In this document: piece after piece, positions 33,431-45,800 of the stretch
Layout of the letters: the number at the start of each line of letters is the position of its first letter
Position numbering within the stretch: the first letter of the stretch is position 1
Assembly (NCBI GenBank): GCA_032622095.1
Contig: CP136067.1
Coordinates: forward strand, 96,526,707 to 96,590,706
Length of the DNA: 64,000 nucleotides
Source: Siphonodentalium dalli
Lineage: Eukaryota > Mollusca > Scaphopoda > Gadilida > Siphonodentaliidae
Direction of reading: 5' to 3'
The notes under the pieces: generated by a model
Seen by the model: only the letters and a program-made list of their open reading frames with translations
Told to the model about the DNA's origin: nothing
The model's database searches: none
Position numbers and translations under genes: made by a program

Positions 33431-33719
33431 ACACTTAATGGGCGAATTGCTTAAGGGGGAGGTCAAGCGAACAATTTTGAATGGGGATTTCCATGCAAAT
33501 CACTGGAGCAAAAGTTACAGCCCAAAACTCTCGGGATCCAAATAAACATACGGGCACTCTTATTAAATATCAAGTAAAAATCCCCCACAAATCTATGCTG
33601 CTTTACATATTTGGGTGCCTGTAATTTGTTTTATTTCATTCCAAATGACTGCTTTTCATTTAAAAACCACTTCAATCAGGGGTGGGGGTGGGTGGGTGGC
33701 CTGAGGGGCAAAAAACAAG

Positions 33720-34027
33720 GTGTATGGAAGGAATTTTTTCACCCCACTGTCCCATATGGAACATGCCATAGCTTAATGTCATCTCCACTAAGGGCCATAT
33801 GAGGTCCCAGTAACATAAATGCAACCTCATGCAAATTTTTTACTGAAAACCTTTTGTGCCCTTATTTGACATTTGTAACAGATTAAAACATAGTATAAGA
33901 ATTTATAACAGCAAAAACACCGTATTTGTTACTGGGACCTCATATGGGCCTTAGTGGAGATGACATTAAGCTAATGGCATGTTCCATATGGGACGGTGGG
34001 GTGAAAAAAAATTCTTCCCGACACCCT
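33720..34027. mobile_element. Foldback element with about 90-bp arms
   Basis: CACCCCACTGTCCCATATGG, AACATGCCAT, TTAATGTCATCTCCACTAAG and CATATGAGGTCCCAGTAAC are mirrored at 33938-34027. The loop contains CATTTGTAACAG. The insertion site is not resolved. Confidence 0.75.
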
Positions 34028-35471
34028 TCGGAAAGAAGCTTCGACAAATGTAAAACTGAAATAAATAAACTTGTCTTGATGTAAATACAGCCTAGATCAT
34101 TGTGTGCATGGAAACAGAGTGATGAACTGTCTCAAACATTAATATGACTATCAATGGCTTGAATATAACTTTCATCACACTGTTCATCAGTTCATCAAGC
34201 CAATCAGTGAATTATTGGCATGTCTACCAACTCATATGATCTGTTACTCTCACAACACCTCAAATATCCAAATCTGGCATAGTGACTGTTTGTGATTTAT
34301 TATAACAGACATTGCTCCAGTAGACTAACAAAAGTTATAAGGCATAATGCTAGATAATGGGCTGGTTGACAGACTAATCGGAAAATGGTTAGAAATTATG
34401 GAATTGTGTTTATTGTGTACAATGACAGTTTCTGAAACAGGTTAAACTGTTATTTGAACTAAGAGCATTCCCAGTCATATGAGTCAATATCAGTGGAGTT
34501 TTATGCTGTTTTAGACCAAATTTAGTTAAATTTGGGGGGGGGGGGGTAGGTGTAAACAAATTTGGAGTAAAAGAATATTTTTTTTGCAGGTTTGGGGGTG
34601 GTGGGTTCCCGAAAATGCCAGATGCAAAAAAATGGCATACCTTCCTGCTATTTGTTTTACTACCCCCCCCCCCCCCCCCCCCCCACCCGCTTCAATATGA
34701 TGTAAAATGGTTATTAACCCTCTGGACCTGTAACGCCAATATTTTGGTGCAAACGAATGGTATCTATATCCTATAATACCGATATTTGGGTGCAGCGACA
34801 ACATGAGTCGATAGCAAATTTATATATAGTACATGTATAACCAGCAGCAGACCCACTGATTTATATTTACATGTATATGGCCCCCGCATATATCAGCATT
34901 TCCCATGGTGTGTATGGAATGGTTGACCGCTAGTATCGGATATAAAAATATGTGCATAGCATATAACCTACAAAAAAAGTTTATATTTTAAAGACATATT
35001 ATGTACTTATTCGGGTGCGTGAAACTAATAAGTTAGTATTCAGGTGCTATGCCAACTGGAGGGAATATCGTCAACTTCACCAGGAGCAGTTATGGTGTGA
35101 AAGCTGACCATGTGGCATTTTATGCGTGAATTGAGGCTTGAAAGATTGTAAAGGATGCTAATGGTACATTATTACTGAAAATCTTTCCCTGGAAAATTTC
35201 TGACGGAACAACTGACCACGTGGCATTGTTGGCATGGGTTGGGGACTGACCATGTGGGATTGTTGACATTGGTTGAAATGCCATATACTAACGCCAGTTG
35301 TTTATACCTGACTTTAAACTTTTTGCATTGCAACAGTATGGTGGTCTATAGAGAAATTATATAGAATAACTTCAATAAACACCACTCATGTAGTACATTC
35401 GCATCATGCCAACTTTTTATTATCAGCCTGTGTTAACAAATCAGAATTTCTCCTCGGGCACCCATGCTACC
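34028..35471. other. Intergenic, homopolymer runs, no gene seen
   Basis: It contains a G run near 34540 and a C run of nearly 20 at 34665-34684, probably slippage-prone. A partial copy of the 280-bp dispersed repeat lies at 34985-35080. The words TGGTATGT-free, CCACGTGGCATT-like GACCACGTGGCATT and GACCATGTGG(C/G)ATT recur three times in 35105-35265. Confidence 0.35.
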
Positions 35472-35725
35472 TTAACCTTTTCATGACGCGATCAGCGCTG
35501 GTGCACCATTACAGATCCTGTGCCAGCGCATTCCCTTATATATGCAAGTCTACCATAAGGAGCCTCGCATATATAACAGAATGCACTGGCTTACAAGGTC
35601 AATGTAAATGCATTCTCTTATATATGCGAGGCTCACTATGGCAGACTCGCATACATGTATATAACAGAATGCATTGGCACAGGGTTTTCACAAAATTCCA
35701 GAAAGCTCCGTCATGGAAGGGTTAA
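35472..35725. mobile_element. TTAA family B element, copy B1
   Basis: TTAACCTTTTCATGACG opens it and GTCATGGAAGGGTTAA closes it. Two hairpin modules of the CATTCTCTTATATATGCGAG type lie inside, separated by TTACAAGGTCAATGTAAA. Confidence 0.85.
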
Positions 35726-36740
35726 TAACAGCCCACTGGACAGTTGTCAAATGACAGTGTCTATCTATCATTCGGGTGCATGAAAAGAAGCTGATGAATG
35801 CATTGAGATTATCGTGATAGTTTTCCACAACTCAATGGATGCATGTTTCCTGGACATGGGAAGACTAAAGATGGCGGCATGCATCCTTGATGTCAGACCA
35901 ATAGATCGAGTGTGAATTTAAATTCCCGGAAGACTTTTGATTTCGCATGTGATTCTGAATTTGAGTATGCTGTGTTTAATAGCCTGTGTATCTTCTATTG
36001 GTACATGTATTTGAGTGATGATGTTTGTGACAAAATTGTTATTTAAAAACAATAACCGGTTGTTAACCGGATATCCGTCGATCCATTTCAGCACTAAAAT
36101 ATTTGAACTTACTACATGATCAGCAATGTTTGTTGACGAATCGCTGTGACAGTGCGAGTACCTTGGAACCCTTTAAATATACGGCGGCCTTCGCTGTGGG
36201 TTTAGCTGTTAAAATAGTCACATCCTGCTAAAACCATTATACCAATCATAAATATCGCGTACATTGCATGTTATTGACATGTTTGTACGCTTTGTTATGT
36301 AAACAAACATCAAAAACATTACAGAACTGTTTGTTTATAGACAAACACTTGGAAATATAATGTAATGTAACTAGAACATACATGTGTAATGCATGCGAAT
36401 CTAAATAAGGAAATGATGCAATATCATGACTCTGCTTATAAAAATTCCACTGCGCTTTTTGCGAGAAACTAAACTCTTTACAATCGACCTGAATTTTCTC
36501 GGACACAAAGCGTGTTTTGTGAATATTGCATTTATTTCATCATTATGCTATACTATTAGTATATTCTTGAGGAAATTATCATAATTTGATAAATATTATA
36601 TCTAAACGAAGGCCACCTGTCCCTTTAAAATTAAAACTGTAGTATTTAGAGCTATTTTCAATTGGTTCACACATGTGCAATCAAAATAGTACTGCACAAA
36701 TGTAAATATGGTTTACTTAACAGTCTTTTCATTGTTTCAG
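35726..36740. other. NUP50 upstream region
   Basis: The NUP50 promoter and noncoding first exon should lie here, because the start-codon exon begins with a splice acceptor. No TATA box or confident donor was identified. ACGGCGGCC occurs at about 36180. There are no recognisable transposons in 36100-36740. Confidence 0.35.
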
Positions 36741-36827
36741 GTATAATCAGTCTCGAAAATGGCGAAGCGCACAGCTACCAAAGAATTAACTGACCGGAAC
36801 TGGGACGAAGATGATGAACCAGAAGAG
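36741..36827 (+). CDS. NUP50: NUP50 exon with start codon (CDS 36759-36827, residues 1-23)
   Basis: A TTGTTTCAG acceptor ends at 36740, followed by 18 bases of 5' UTR and ATG at 36759 (MAKRTATKELTDRNWDEDDE). An acceptor before the start implies an upstream noncoding exon, which I could not locate. The donor is GAG/GTTTAC, phase 0. Confidence 0.95.
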
Positions 36828-39800
36828 GTTTACATTCTACTTACTCCCATACATTAAAGCCACATGGTGGTTTACGTTCACTTTTGATTTTTTCTTGTAT
36901 CAAAATAAGTCGATAAATATCTACTACTTTTCTATATGCATTATATGTCCCAGAAAGACATATTGAAGTCAAAATGTGAATTTAGTTATGCTAGCATTTT
37001 CCAGTCAATTTTTTAAAAACTTGGCACAGATGTCAACCAGCATGGAAACCTGCGATTTTAAGTTTAGTCGGAGTCATTTTGGTGGAGTTATTGCCATTTT
37101 TCGACATAGAAATGTTTTCTGTATTTTATATTAGAGTTATTGACACATAATGAGGATGTGCAACATATTTAGTGAACATCATCAGAATATGCACATTGCA
37201 TCATATTGGTGTAATCAATTCCTTCTACAGTTTGTAGTATATGGATCTAAAACTCATAAATCCTTCAAACCTGCCACCTTTGACATTTTGGTCAGCGACC
37301 TTTTGTTTTACTATAAATACTACTACATCCTATTTTAGAGTTAACTCTCTTTATAAATGCATCCTATTTTACAGTTATCTTTCTTTACAGGCCGGTGAAT
37401 TCTTACAGGCTGCCACAGATGTCATTCAGAAACGACAGATCATCAAAGCGAGAAGAAGAAACCCTGGAGAAAACGTTAGTCACTTTTTATGTTTACCCAT
37501 ACCATAGTATGGTAAACATAGTGTCGTTGTCCGGATTGACCACTCGTCGTTAGTCCGTCCGTCTGTCTGTCTGTCTGTCTGTCTGGCTGGCTGTCTGTCT
37601 GTCTGTAGACACTTTACGCATGGTGCGATAACTCGAACGTTTTATATCTGATCGGAACCAAATTTTGTATATGAATTTCTCAGCATAAAAGACAGATCGA
37701 GTTCGAATATGTGTTTGATCCGAGTTTTTTTAACTGAGTTATGGCCCTTTTTCAACTTAGAATTCATGCATGCTGCCATAACTCAAAAAAAAATTATCTG
37801 ACCATAACCAAATTTGGTATGTGAGTTGCTGAGCCAAAAATACATATCGAGTTCGAATATGGGTTTGATATGATATTTTTTAATTGAGTTATGGCCCTTT
37901 GACTTATAATTCATGAATGCTTCGATAAATCTACAATTTTGTCACTGATAGGAACCAAATTTTGTATGTGATTGGATTGAGTACCTTTAAGTTCACAAGT
38001 GGCATAAGCCTTATTGGGCACCTTCCATATGAACATGGATATGGCATTTGATTCCAATCCATTAAGTCAGTTTAAAATAGATATATAGTCTTATAGAGCT
38101 CAGTCCATAGTCAGACAGAAGAACCGTACATAATAGTTAGATATTAATTTTTTTTAGTAAAATATGATTGATAATGGATTTAAAAAATTGATATCTGCTT
38201 ACTCTGAATTTGATGAATGGGTTCCTCGATTTGAATAAAATATTTGTTACCCCTGAAGCCAAATAAATAGTAACTGAGGCAGACTGAGGGGTGCTTAATC
38301 GGATCGAGTAGCTTTAATAGTAAGGTGTGAATTGTTGAAAAGGTTGGTGTAAGGATTTATGAAAATAGCTAATCGTTATCGCCAAGGTATGGGTTAAACA
38401 TCTGCCGATCGTGATCGGCCTCTCGTTCTATCTTTATTAGTCGAGTTTTTCAAAAACTCGACTTATGGTTTGACGAGGGACAGTTGGCGGGCGGGCGGAC
38501 CTAAAGAATGCCTTATAACTTTGACATTTGTTAACGGATTCCAAAAAAATTTGGTATGTCAATTGCTCCCAATGACTATTTACTGCCTGTAGAAAATGGG
38601 TCACGTCCGAACTTTTTTACAAGAGTTATCCATCTTAGATGGTTTTTAGTTAAGTTTTTCACCGTTAGCACGATGACTCACGCAAATATTAACCAATTTC
38701 AACAATATTTGGTATATGAGACTCTTGCAACAATATCTCGGACGTGTTCGAAAACCAGGTTTGTCCGAATTTTTTTTCCGGAGTTATGGGTCTTAGTTTG
38801 TCTATTTTTAGCAATTTTATTACCGTTAGCGCGATAACTCGATGAAATATTAACCAATTTCAACAATATTTGGTATATGAGTCTCCTGCAACAATATCTC
38901 GGACGAGTTCGAAAACCAGGTTTGTCCGAATTTTTTCTCAGAGTTATGGGTCTTAGTTTGTCTATTTTTAGCAATTTTATCACCGTTAGCGCGATAACTC
39001 GATGAAATATTAACCGATTTCAACAATATTTGGTATATGAGTCTCCTGCAACAATATCTCGGACGAGTTCGAAAACCAGGTTTGTCCGAATTTTTTCTCA
39101 GAGTTATGGGTCTTAGTTTGTCTATTTTTAGCAATTTTATTACCGTTAGCGCGATAACTCGATGAAATATTAACCGATTTCAACAATATTTGGTATATGA
39201 GTCTCCTGCAACAATATCTCGGACGAGTTCGAAAACCAGGTTTGTCCGAATTTTTTCTCAGAGTTATGGGTCTTAGTTTGTCTATTTTTAGCAATTTTAT
39301 CACTGTTAGCGTGATAACTCGATGAAATATTAACCGATTTCAACAATATTTGGAATATGAGTCTCCTGCAACAATATCTCGGATGAGTTCGAAAATCAGG
39401 TTTGTCCGAATTTTTTTCGCAGAGTTATGGGTCTTAGTTTGTCTATTTTTAGCAATTTTATCACCGTTAGCGTGATAACTCGATGAGATATTAACCGATT
39501 TCAACAATATTTGGTATATGAGTCTCCTGCAACAATATCTCGGACGATTTCGAAAACCTGGTTTGTCCGAATTATTTTTTCCGGAGTTATGGGTCTTAGT
39601 TTGTCTATTTTAATCACAATTTTATCACCGATAACTCAATGAAATATTAACGGATTCAATTGATATTTGGTATATAGGTCTATTGCAAAAATATACCACC
39701 GTCCAACTTTTTTCCCGGCGGTTGTGCACCTTATTGGCAGAAGTTTGGTTCGACTGCCAAAAAACTCGACAAAAGCATCTTAGATGCGTACCCCTTGTTT

Positions 39801-42800
39801 ATTACGAGTCACTTTTTCTCTCTTTATTTATTATGAGTCAATTTTTCTATGTTTATTTATTACAAGTCACTCTTTCTCACTTTATTTAATACGAGTCACA
39901 TTTTCTCTCTTTATTTATTACGATTCACTTTTTCTCTCTTTATTTATTACGAGTCACATTTTCTCTCTTTATTTATTACGAGTCACATTTTCTCTCTTTA
40001 TTTATTACGAGTCACTTTTTCTATGTTTATTTATTACGAGTCACTTTTTCTATGTTTATTTATTACGAGTCACTCTTTCTCTCTTTATTTATTACGAGTC
40101 ACTTTTTCTCTCTTTATTTATTATGAGTCATTTTTTCTTTCTTTAGTTATTACGAGTCACTTTTTCTCTCTTTATTTATTATGAGTCACTTTTTCTCTCT
40201 TTATTTATTATGAGTCACTTTTTCTCTCTTTAGTTATTACGAGTCACTTTTTCTCTCTTTATTTATTACGAATCACATTTTCTCTATTTATTACGGACAA
40301 GCCTTGAAATAGTGTGTCTGTAATTTGCAGAATGATGTCCCCAGAGTGTGAATCTAGTGATGCTACCCAGCACATCGGGCTAGCATCACTAAATTAACCT
40401 CAAATTAACATTGTTAAATTAATTGCATAATATGGGAACTTTATACAGTGTAATAAGTACAAATATTTACCTAGCCTGTCTGTGTTACACTAAATCCTGT
40501 TCGCTGATTGGTCAATTGCCAATTGGGTCACCCGTTTTATACCACAATAACACACAGACACGAACACGATGTCACAAATTGTTGATCTAATCTGACCTAA
40601 TCACTAAAAGCAGTCAGCAGAATAATTGGGCATGCTTTTCAAGTTCAGCTGAATTGCATCTGAAGCCAGTTATTTATATCGATCACGTTATCGTTACTAA
40701 GTGCTTGGAAATCTTATATTGGGCTGACTTAATGTGCTACGTGGGCTAGTCTCAAATTCTCAGCAGATTTTGTGCAAATAAATAAGAATACACTCAGCTT
40801 TTTTATGGGAATAAATTATCAAAAAGCTATATAAATAAAAGAAATGAATTTAGTGTGTGTGTAATTAGGGGATACAGCGCTGTGGTCATTGTGGGCACAT
40901 TTAGTTGGAACCGCTTCAAAAGTAATCGCCATTGGCTATCGTACATGGATTTATGGTGGTTATGAGTTGATTTATCATTGAAAATGGTTAATTAAGCCTT
41001 ATTTATTTCCTGTGAATAAGTATGTTTAGCTGTAAACTTTAAATTTGATATTCATCTCTATGTCCACAGTTGAAATATGTACTGTAATATAAAATGTAAA
41101 TGATCTTATTCTTTATTATTGTATGTTTTTATAACAGGAGTCTGGCAATAGTGCATTCAAGGCATTCTCCGGTTTCGGAGCTAAACCTCCCACCAACACT
41201 CTTTCTTCAAGTAGCTCATCAGATGCTTCAAATAACAGTTCTTCATCTGCAAAATTCTCATTCGCTCCTAAAAATGGACAAAGTCATTCCACAGAAAGTT
41301 CAAAAACACTGGCCAACGGTGGGTCAACGTCAACAGAAAAATCACAGTATTTACAAGGACTGCGAAATCTAAACGAAAGTGTGTTGAAATGGATAACTTC
41401 ACATGTTGAGAAGAATGCTTACTGTATACTCTCACCGATATTCAAAGACTATGAGAAACACTTAGGCATTTTAGAGAAAGAGAAGCAGAAAGCTGGTGAT
41501 AATAAAGAAGAACCAAAAACAATTACAGAAAAAGAGACGACAAAGAAAATAGAAAAAGGTATTAAATCCACATGGCACTTTGCGCGCCAAAATAGGTCGA
41601 TATAGAGGGTACCTGAACTATCTTTCTTCGAGTGTTATATGTCCCAGAAAGACGCATTGAAGTCACAAAAAATACAACTTCCAAAACCATGGTCAAGTCT
41701 TGATAAAATATTGTGACATTTGTATTCATTGCAATTCTGGAATTGGAAAAGGAAAAGGTATATTGCATTATTTTAACATAAAACTAATTAAAAAATTCAC
41801 GCAGTGCTTTCTCTTTGTTTTAATAATCAGAATTATTCTAATCATATAAACAGCTTTTTGAAGGTCTTTTAGCTGTTTATTCTAATCGTATAAACATTCC
41901 ACTACTGTTATACTCTTTCCTCTGCAGAGAATCTGACAAACCTAAAGCTGCTTCAAGTTCACAACGTCCACAACATCATCATCTAATAATCTATTCTCAG
42001 GTATCACATATGCGCACTGAGTTTGGCCTCTCGTTAACCCTTTGATGACGGGACTGCACTGGTGCAGCATTAAAGATCCTGTGCCAGTGCATTCTTTTAT
42101 ATATGCGAGTCTCCCACAGGGAGCCTCCCATATATAAGACAGGGTTCCAGCGGGTCCTTGAAAACCCTTGAATACCCTTGAATTTAAAAATCATTGTTCA
42201 AGGGCCCTTGAAACCCTTGAATTCCAGTACCAGCCCTTGAAACCCCTTGAATGTGAACCTAATATATAAACACAAGATAGAAGGTATACACCAGGTTATA
42301 AGCGAACACATGATGTCAACTCGCATAGAAACATATGGAACACAGTGACCTAACGACCTTTGACCAACTGACATAGAATGTAAATAGTGGCTATTACGCG
42401 CTATGAATTTCACACTGTTTACAGTAGTAACAATCGATCGAGTAATTATGTATTGCTCATTGTGATTGGTCAATGACTATCCCCTCCAGCTATTGACAAA
42501 TCAAATTGCGCGTGATCGCCGTGATGTTTTGAAAGCAAAACTAATGTGGAGTGTTAAAACAGTTACCAGCCACTTTGGGTGGAACAGTTGTGTATCTATT
42601 GGAGAAACTTTCCGATTAATGTTTCCCGATAGCGACATTGCCAAGCAATTCTCAATCGGAGAGAACAAAGTGATGTATTTCAGTGTGTTCGGACTGGGTA
42701 TGTACCTTGAACATATGATCTTAGATAAGATAAAAGCCGATAATATCCGAAACCTCGTGCTGATGTTTGATGAAACATACAATAAATCGTTAGCGAAGAA

Positions 42801-45800
42801 CCAATTGGATATATACGTGCGTTGACAGATTCACAGAAACAAGGTCGAATACTATTTACATATTGATTATTGACACATGACTGTCCTTGAAAACCCTTGA
42901 AATTTGAGTATATGCCTCCTTGAAAACCCTTGAATTTTGGCCCTCTACACTCCTTGAAAACCCTTGAATTTCATATGAAAATAGGTGCAGGAACCCTGAT
43001 AAAAGAATGCACTTGCTTACAAGGTCAAGGTAAATATTGTTAGGCTAATGTTTTCTCTTATTTATGTGAGGCTCTCTATGGGCAGGGTTTCCGTTACTAT
43101 GGCTCAGCGTAGTTCCGTTATCCCACGTGGGGCCCCAAGCACAAACGCATAAACAACGATGCACATGTTCACATTTCCCGCCAAAACTCAATTATTTTTT
43201 ATGACACAGGGGCTAAAACTCTGTTCATAGCAGTGATCCTAACTATAGTTGTTGGACTAATGCAGACTATTGAACAAGCTACGCATTCCGAGTTTGAACG
43301 ATTTCGCTACCATTCATATTATGCCGCTATAAATATCTTCTGCAGTATGACGTCACAGCGCACAAATAGTTTTACGATTAACAGAATATATCCTTTCGTT
43401 TCATTTTCATGGAAACTACCTGTACCTGTTGTAATTTTTGAAAATACTTAATTCAATCCTCCTTGCTAGGTATTATTGGTCAATGCATGGACGCTTTTTA
43501 GTGTTTAAATATACCTGTTGGAATCATATAAATTTGTAAAAACTTGTTCTTTTATTTAGTCTTCGATAAGACTATGGTCTCATGTGCGTGATTTCATGAC
43601 CAATGCTCTGGGTACCATCAACAGAATTAATGCACCCATGGAAATTATCAACTTGAGTAATATACGTAGCTTTGGGTTGCTTTATGAGTATCTCAGGTGC
43701 AAGGAAATGACTACTTTTCAGTGACAAATACCGATGGTCACCACGTCGCGTTATATGTTTCCCCAATACAGATGAAATACAGACTCGTATATTTTCTCCT
43801 GCTATGGGAGACTCACATATATTAGAGAATTCATTGGCACAGGGTTTTCACAAAAATTGAGGAAACCACAGTCATTGAAGGGTTAATATGCATTGTCCTA
43901 ATAAGCTTTCTCCTCCACAGAAGAATCTGAGAAACCAACTGCCATGTCAGCATTCAAGTTCACGACATCCACAACATCATCAACATCATCATCTAATAAT
44001 CTATTCTCGGGATTCAGTTTCAATACATCTAGTGCCAACGCTGATCAGCCAAAACCAACGTTCTCGTTCGGGTCAATTAAACCTTCCACTACAGAATCTA
44101 CGACTTCTAACGCTACATCAGAAAATGCAAGCCAAGGTGGGTGCATGTTAGAATTATAGTGTCTAAATCATGCTTATTTATGTGACTGTTTACACAACTG
44201 AGGTTAAAATCCCCCCCCCCCCCCCCCCCCCCCCCCCCTATGGCGGCTGACTATGGAACATATAACTTCTACTAGTTCAAAGAACGATGTGAGTGTTAAT
44301 GTGGGTACTAGTTAGTATCAATGTGACCCATAGTTAACCATTTCTATGCTGAATGGATTCTCCCATTCAGTTATAAGTCTACATTTGGATTGGTCTATTA
44401 ATCATTTTGAGGGATGTTAAGAAAAAATGAGCGGACAACAGATATACAAAAAATAATACAAGTGCAGAATGATTCACAGTCATTGATAATTGTTCAGATA
44501 ATAAGTTCAACAAACATGATCATTTGTTTAACTTATTATCTGAACATTTCCTGAGTAGTCCAGGAGATATTGGTCAACCTCTGCACCCCCCCCCCCCCCC
44601 AGGACTCAACTTCACCCCACTAATTTTCTTTCTTAATGTCTCCTCTAATTTTTTTCACTTGTTAAAAAGAAAAAAAAGTGGCCGCAGAGACTCCAGACAA
44701 GATGGCGTCCATCATGGCGGCCATTTTTTTTATATGCACCAGGTCTCTTTGCTCGCCATTATAGTAAAGATGATATCGCATGCAGTCTTGTTTTTCGCTC
44801 GATTCGTTATGCTATTATAAATATAAAACCCTTTCAAATTAGCCAAAAATCCGACACCAGAATCCAATATGGCGGCCAAGATGGCCGCCGAAATGTGAAA
44901 ATATGCAATTTTTCTGACATTTCACCACCTTTCGTTTGTCTCTGTGGGAAAATATTGGCATTTTGGCATGATGTTATACATTTATCGTATAGAAGAGTCA
45001 TTGGCGAAGACATGGGGACCATAATATACATTCATTGTGGGATATATTTGTCCGTTATCACGTTTTCCCAAATGCCGGTATAATAGGTCAAAGCCGATTC
45101 AAAGCTAATAACGTGATGTAATGTTTCGAATCAATGAATGTTATTGCTATCATAGCAACACCCATGCATGTATATGTACAGGAGATACTCGAACTAGGAT
45201 TCCTCTTATACCTGAGTTTAGAAATATTCATCCAAATCCAAGATGGCGGCCAAAATGGCCACCAGAAATAGAAAAATCGCTGATTTTAACATCAGTGAGC
45301 ATTATTGTCATAATAAATCCACACCTACTTACTATTGTGAGTTGGGAACACTTAGGCGAAGAACTTTCCTTGTACCATATCCAAATAAAAGTCCCCCAAA
45401 TCCAAAATGGCGCCCACAATGGCGGACAGATTTTGAAAAATCACCGAAATTCCCTCATATTCACACCCCTTGGGCATTATTGTAGAGACAACTCCACCCA
45501 TGCTTACAGTTGAGTTGTAAATACTCAGGTGATGTAATTACCGTACATCTCATGCAAGAAATGGTTTTCCAAATCGAAGATTGCGGCCAAAATGGCTACC
45601 GAAATTTGAAAACACGCCTGCATTCCTTTACTTTCTTATGATGGGCATTATTGTTTCGCGATTTCTACCCACCATTGCATGTTGATATGGAATATTGATA
45701 TTAAGTATTCATTACGGTTTGGCAATTGATACTCACAGTCAAGATGGTGGCCAAACTGGCAGCCAGAAATTGAAAAGAAGTTGATATTATCACATGCTAA

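Larger units (their letters stand above)
42034..43886. mobile_element. TTAA family B element, copy B2, split by two hAT-like insertions
   Basis: TTAACCCTTTGATGACGGGA at 42034 pairs with GTCATTGAAGGGTTAA ending at 43886. Removing 42140-42998 and 43083-43801 leaves about 275 bp, the usual family length, with the hairpin modules restored. The element fills most of NUP50 intron 3. Confidence 0.85.

Noticed and set aside
38699-39303. Repeated minus-strand frames containing KNSDKPGFRTRPRYCC
   Set aside because: Translations of the 160-bp tandem units; the same peptide recurs because the unit recurs.
38883-39560. CRISPR-like periodic repeats
   Set aside because: Units are contiguous with no unique spacers, in a eukaryotic intron.
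39784-40184. Two overlapping 111-120-residue open frames rich in SLYLL
   Set aside because: Translation of the 29-bp tandem repeat in different frames.
43888-44151. Frame reading HCPNKLSPPQKNLRNQ over NUP50 exon 4
   Set aside because: Shifted frame over a real exon; the NUP50 frame fits phase and family.
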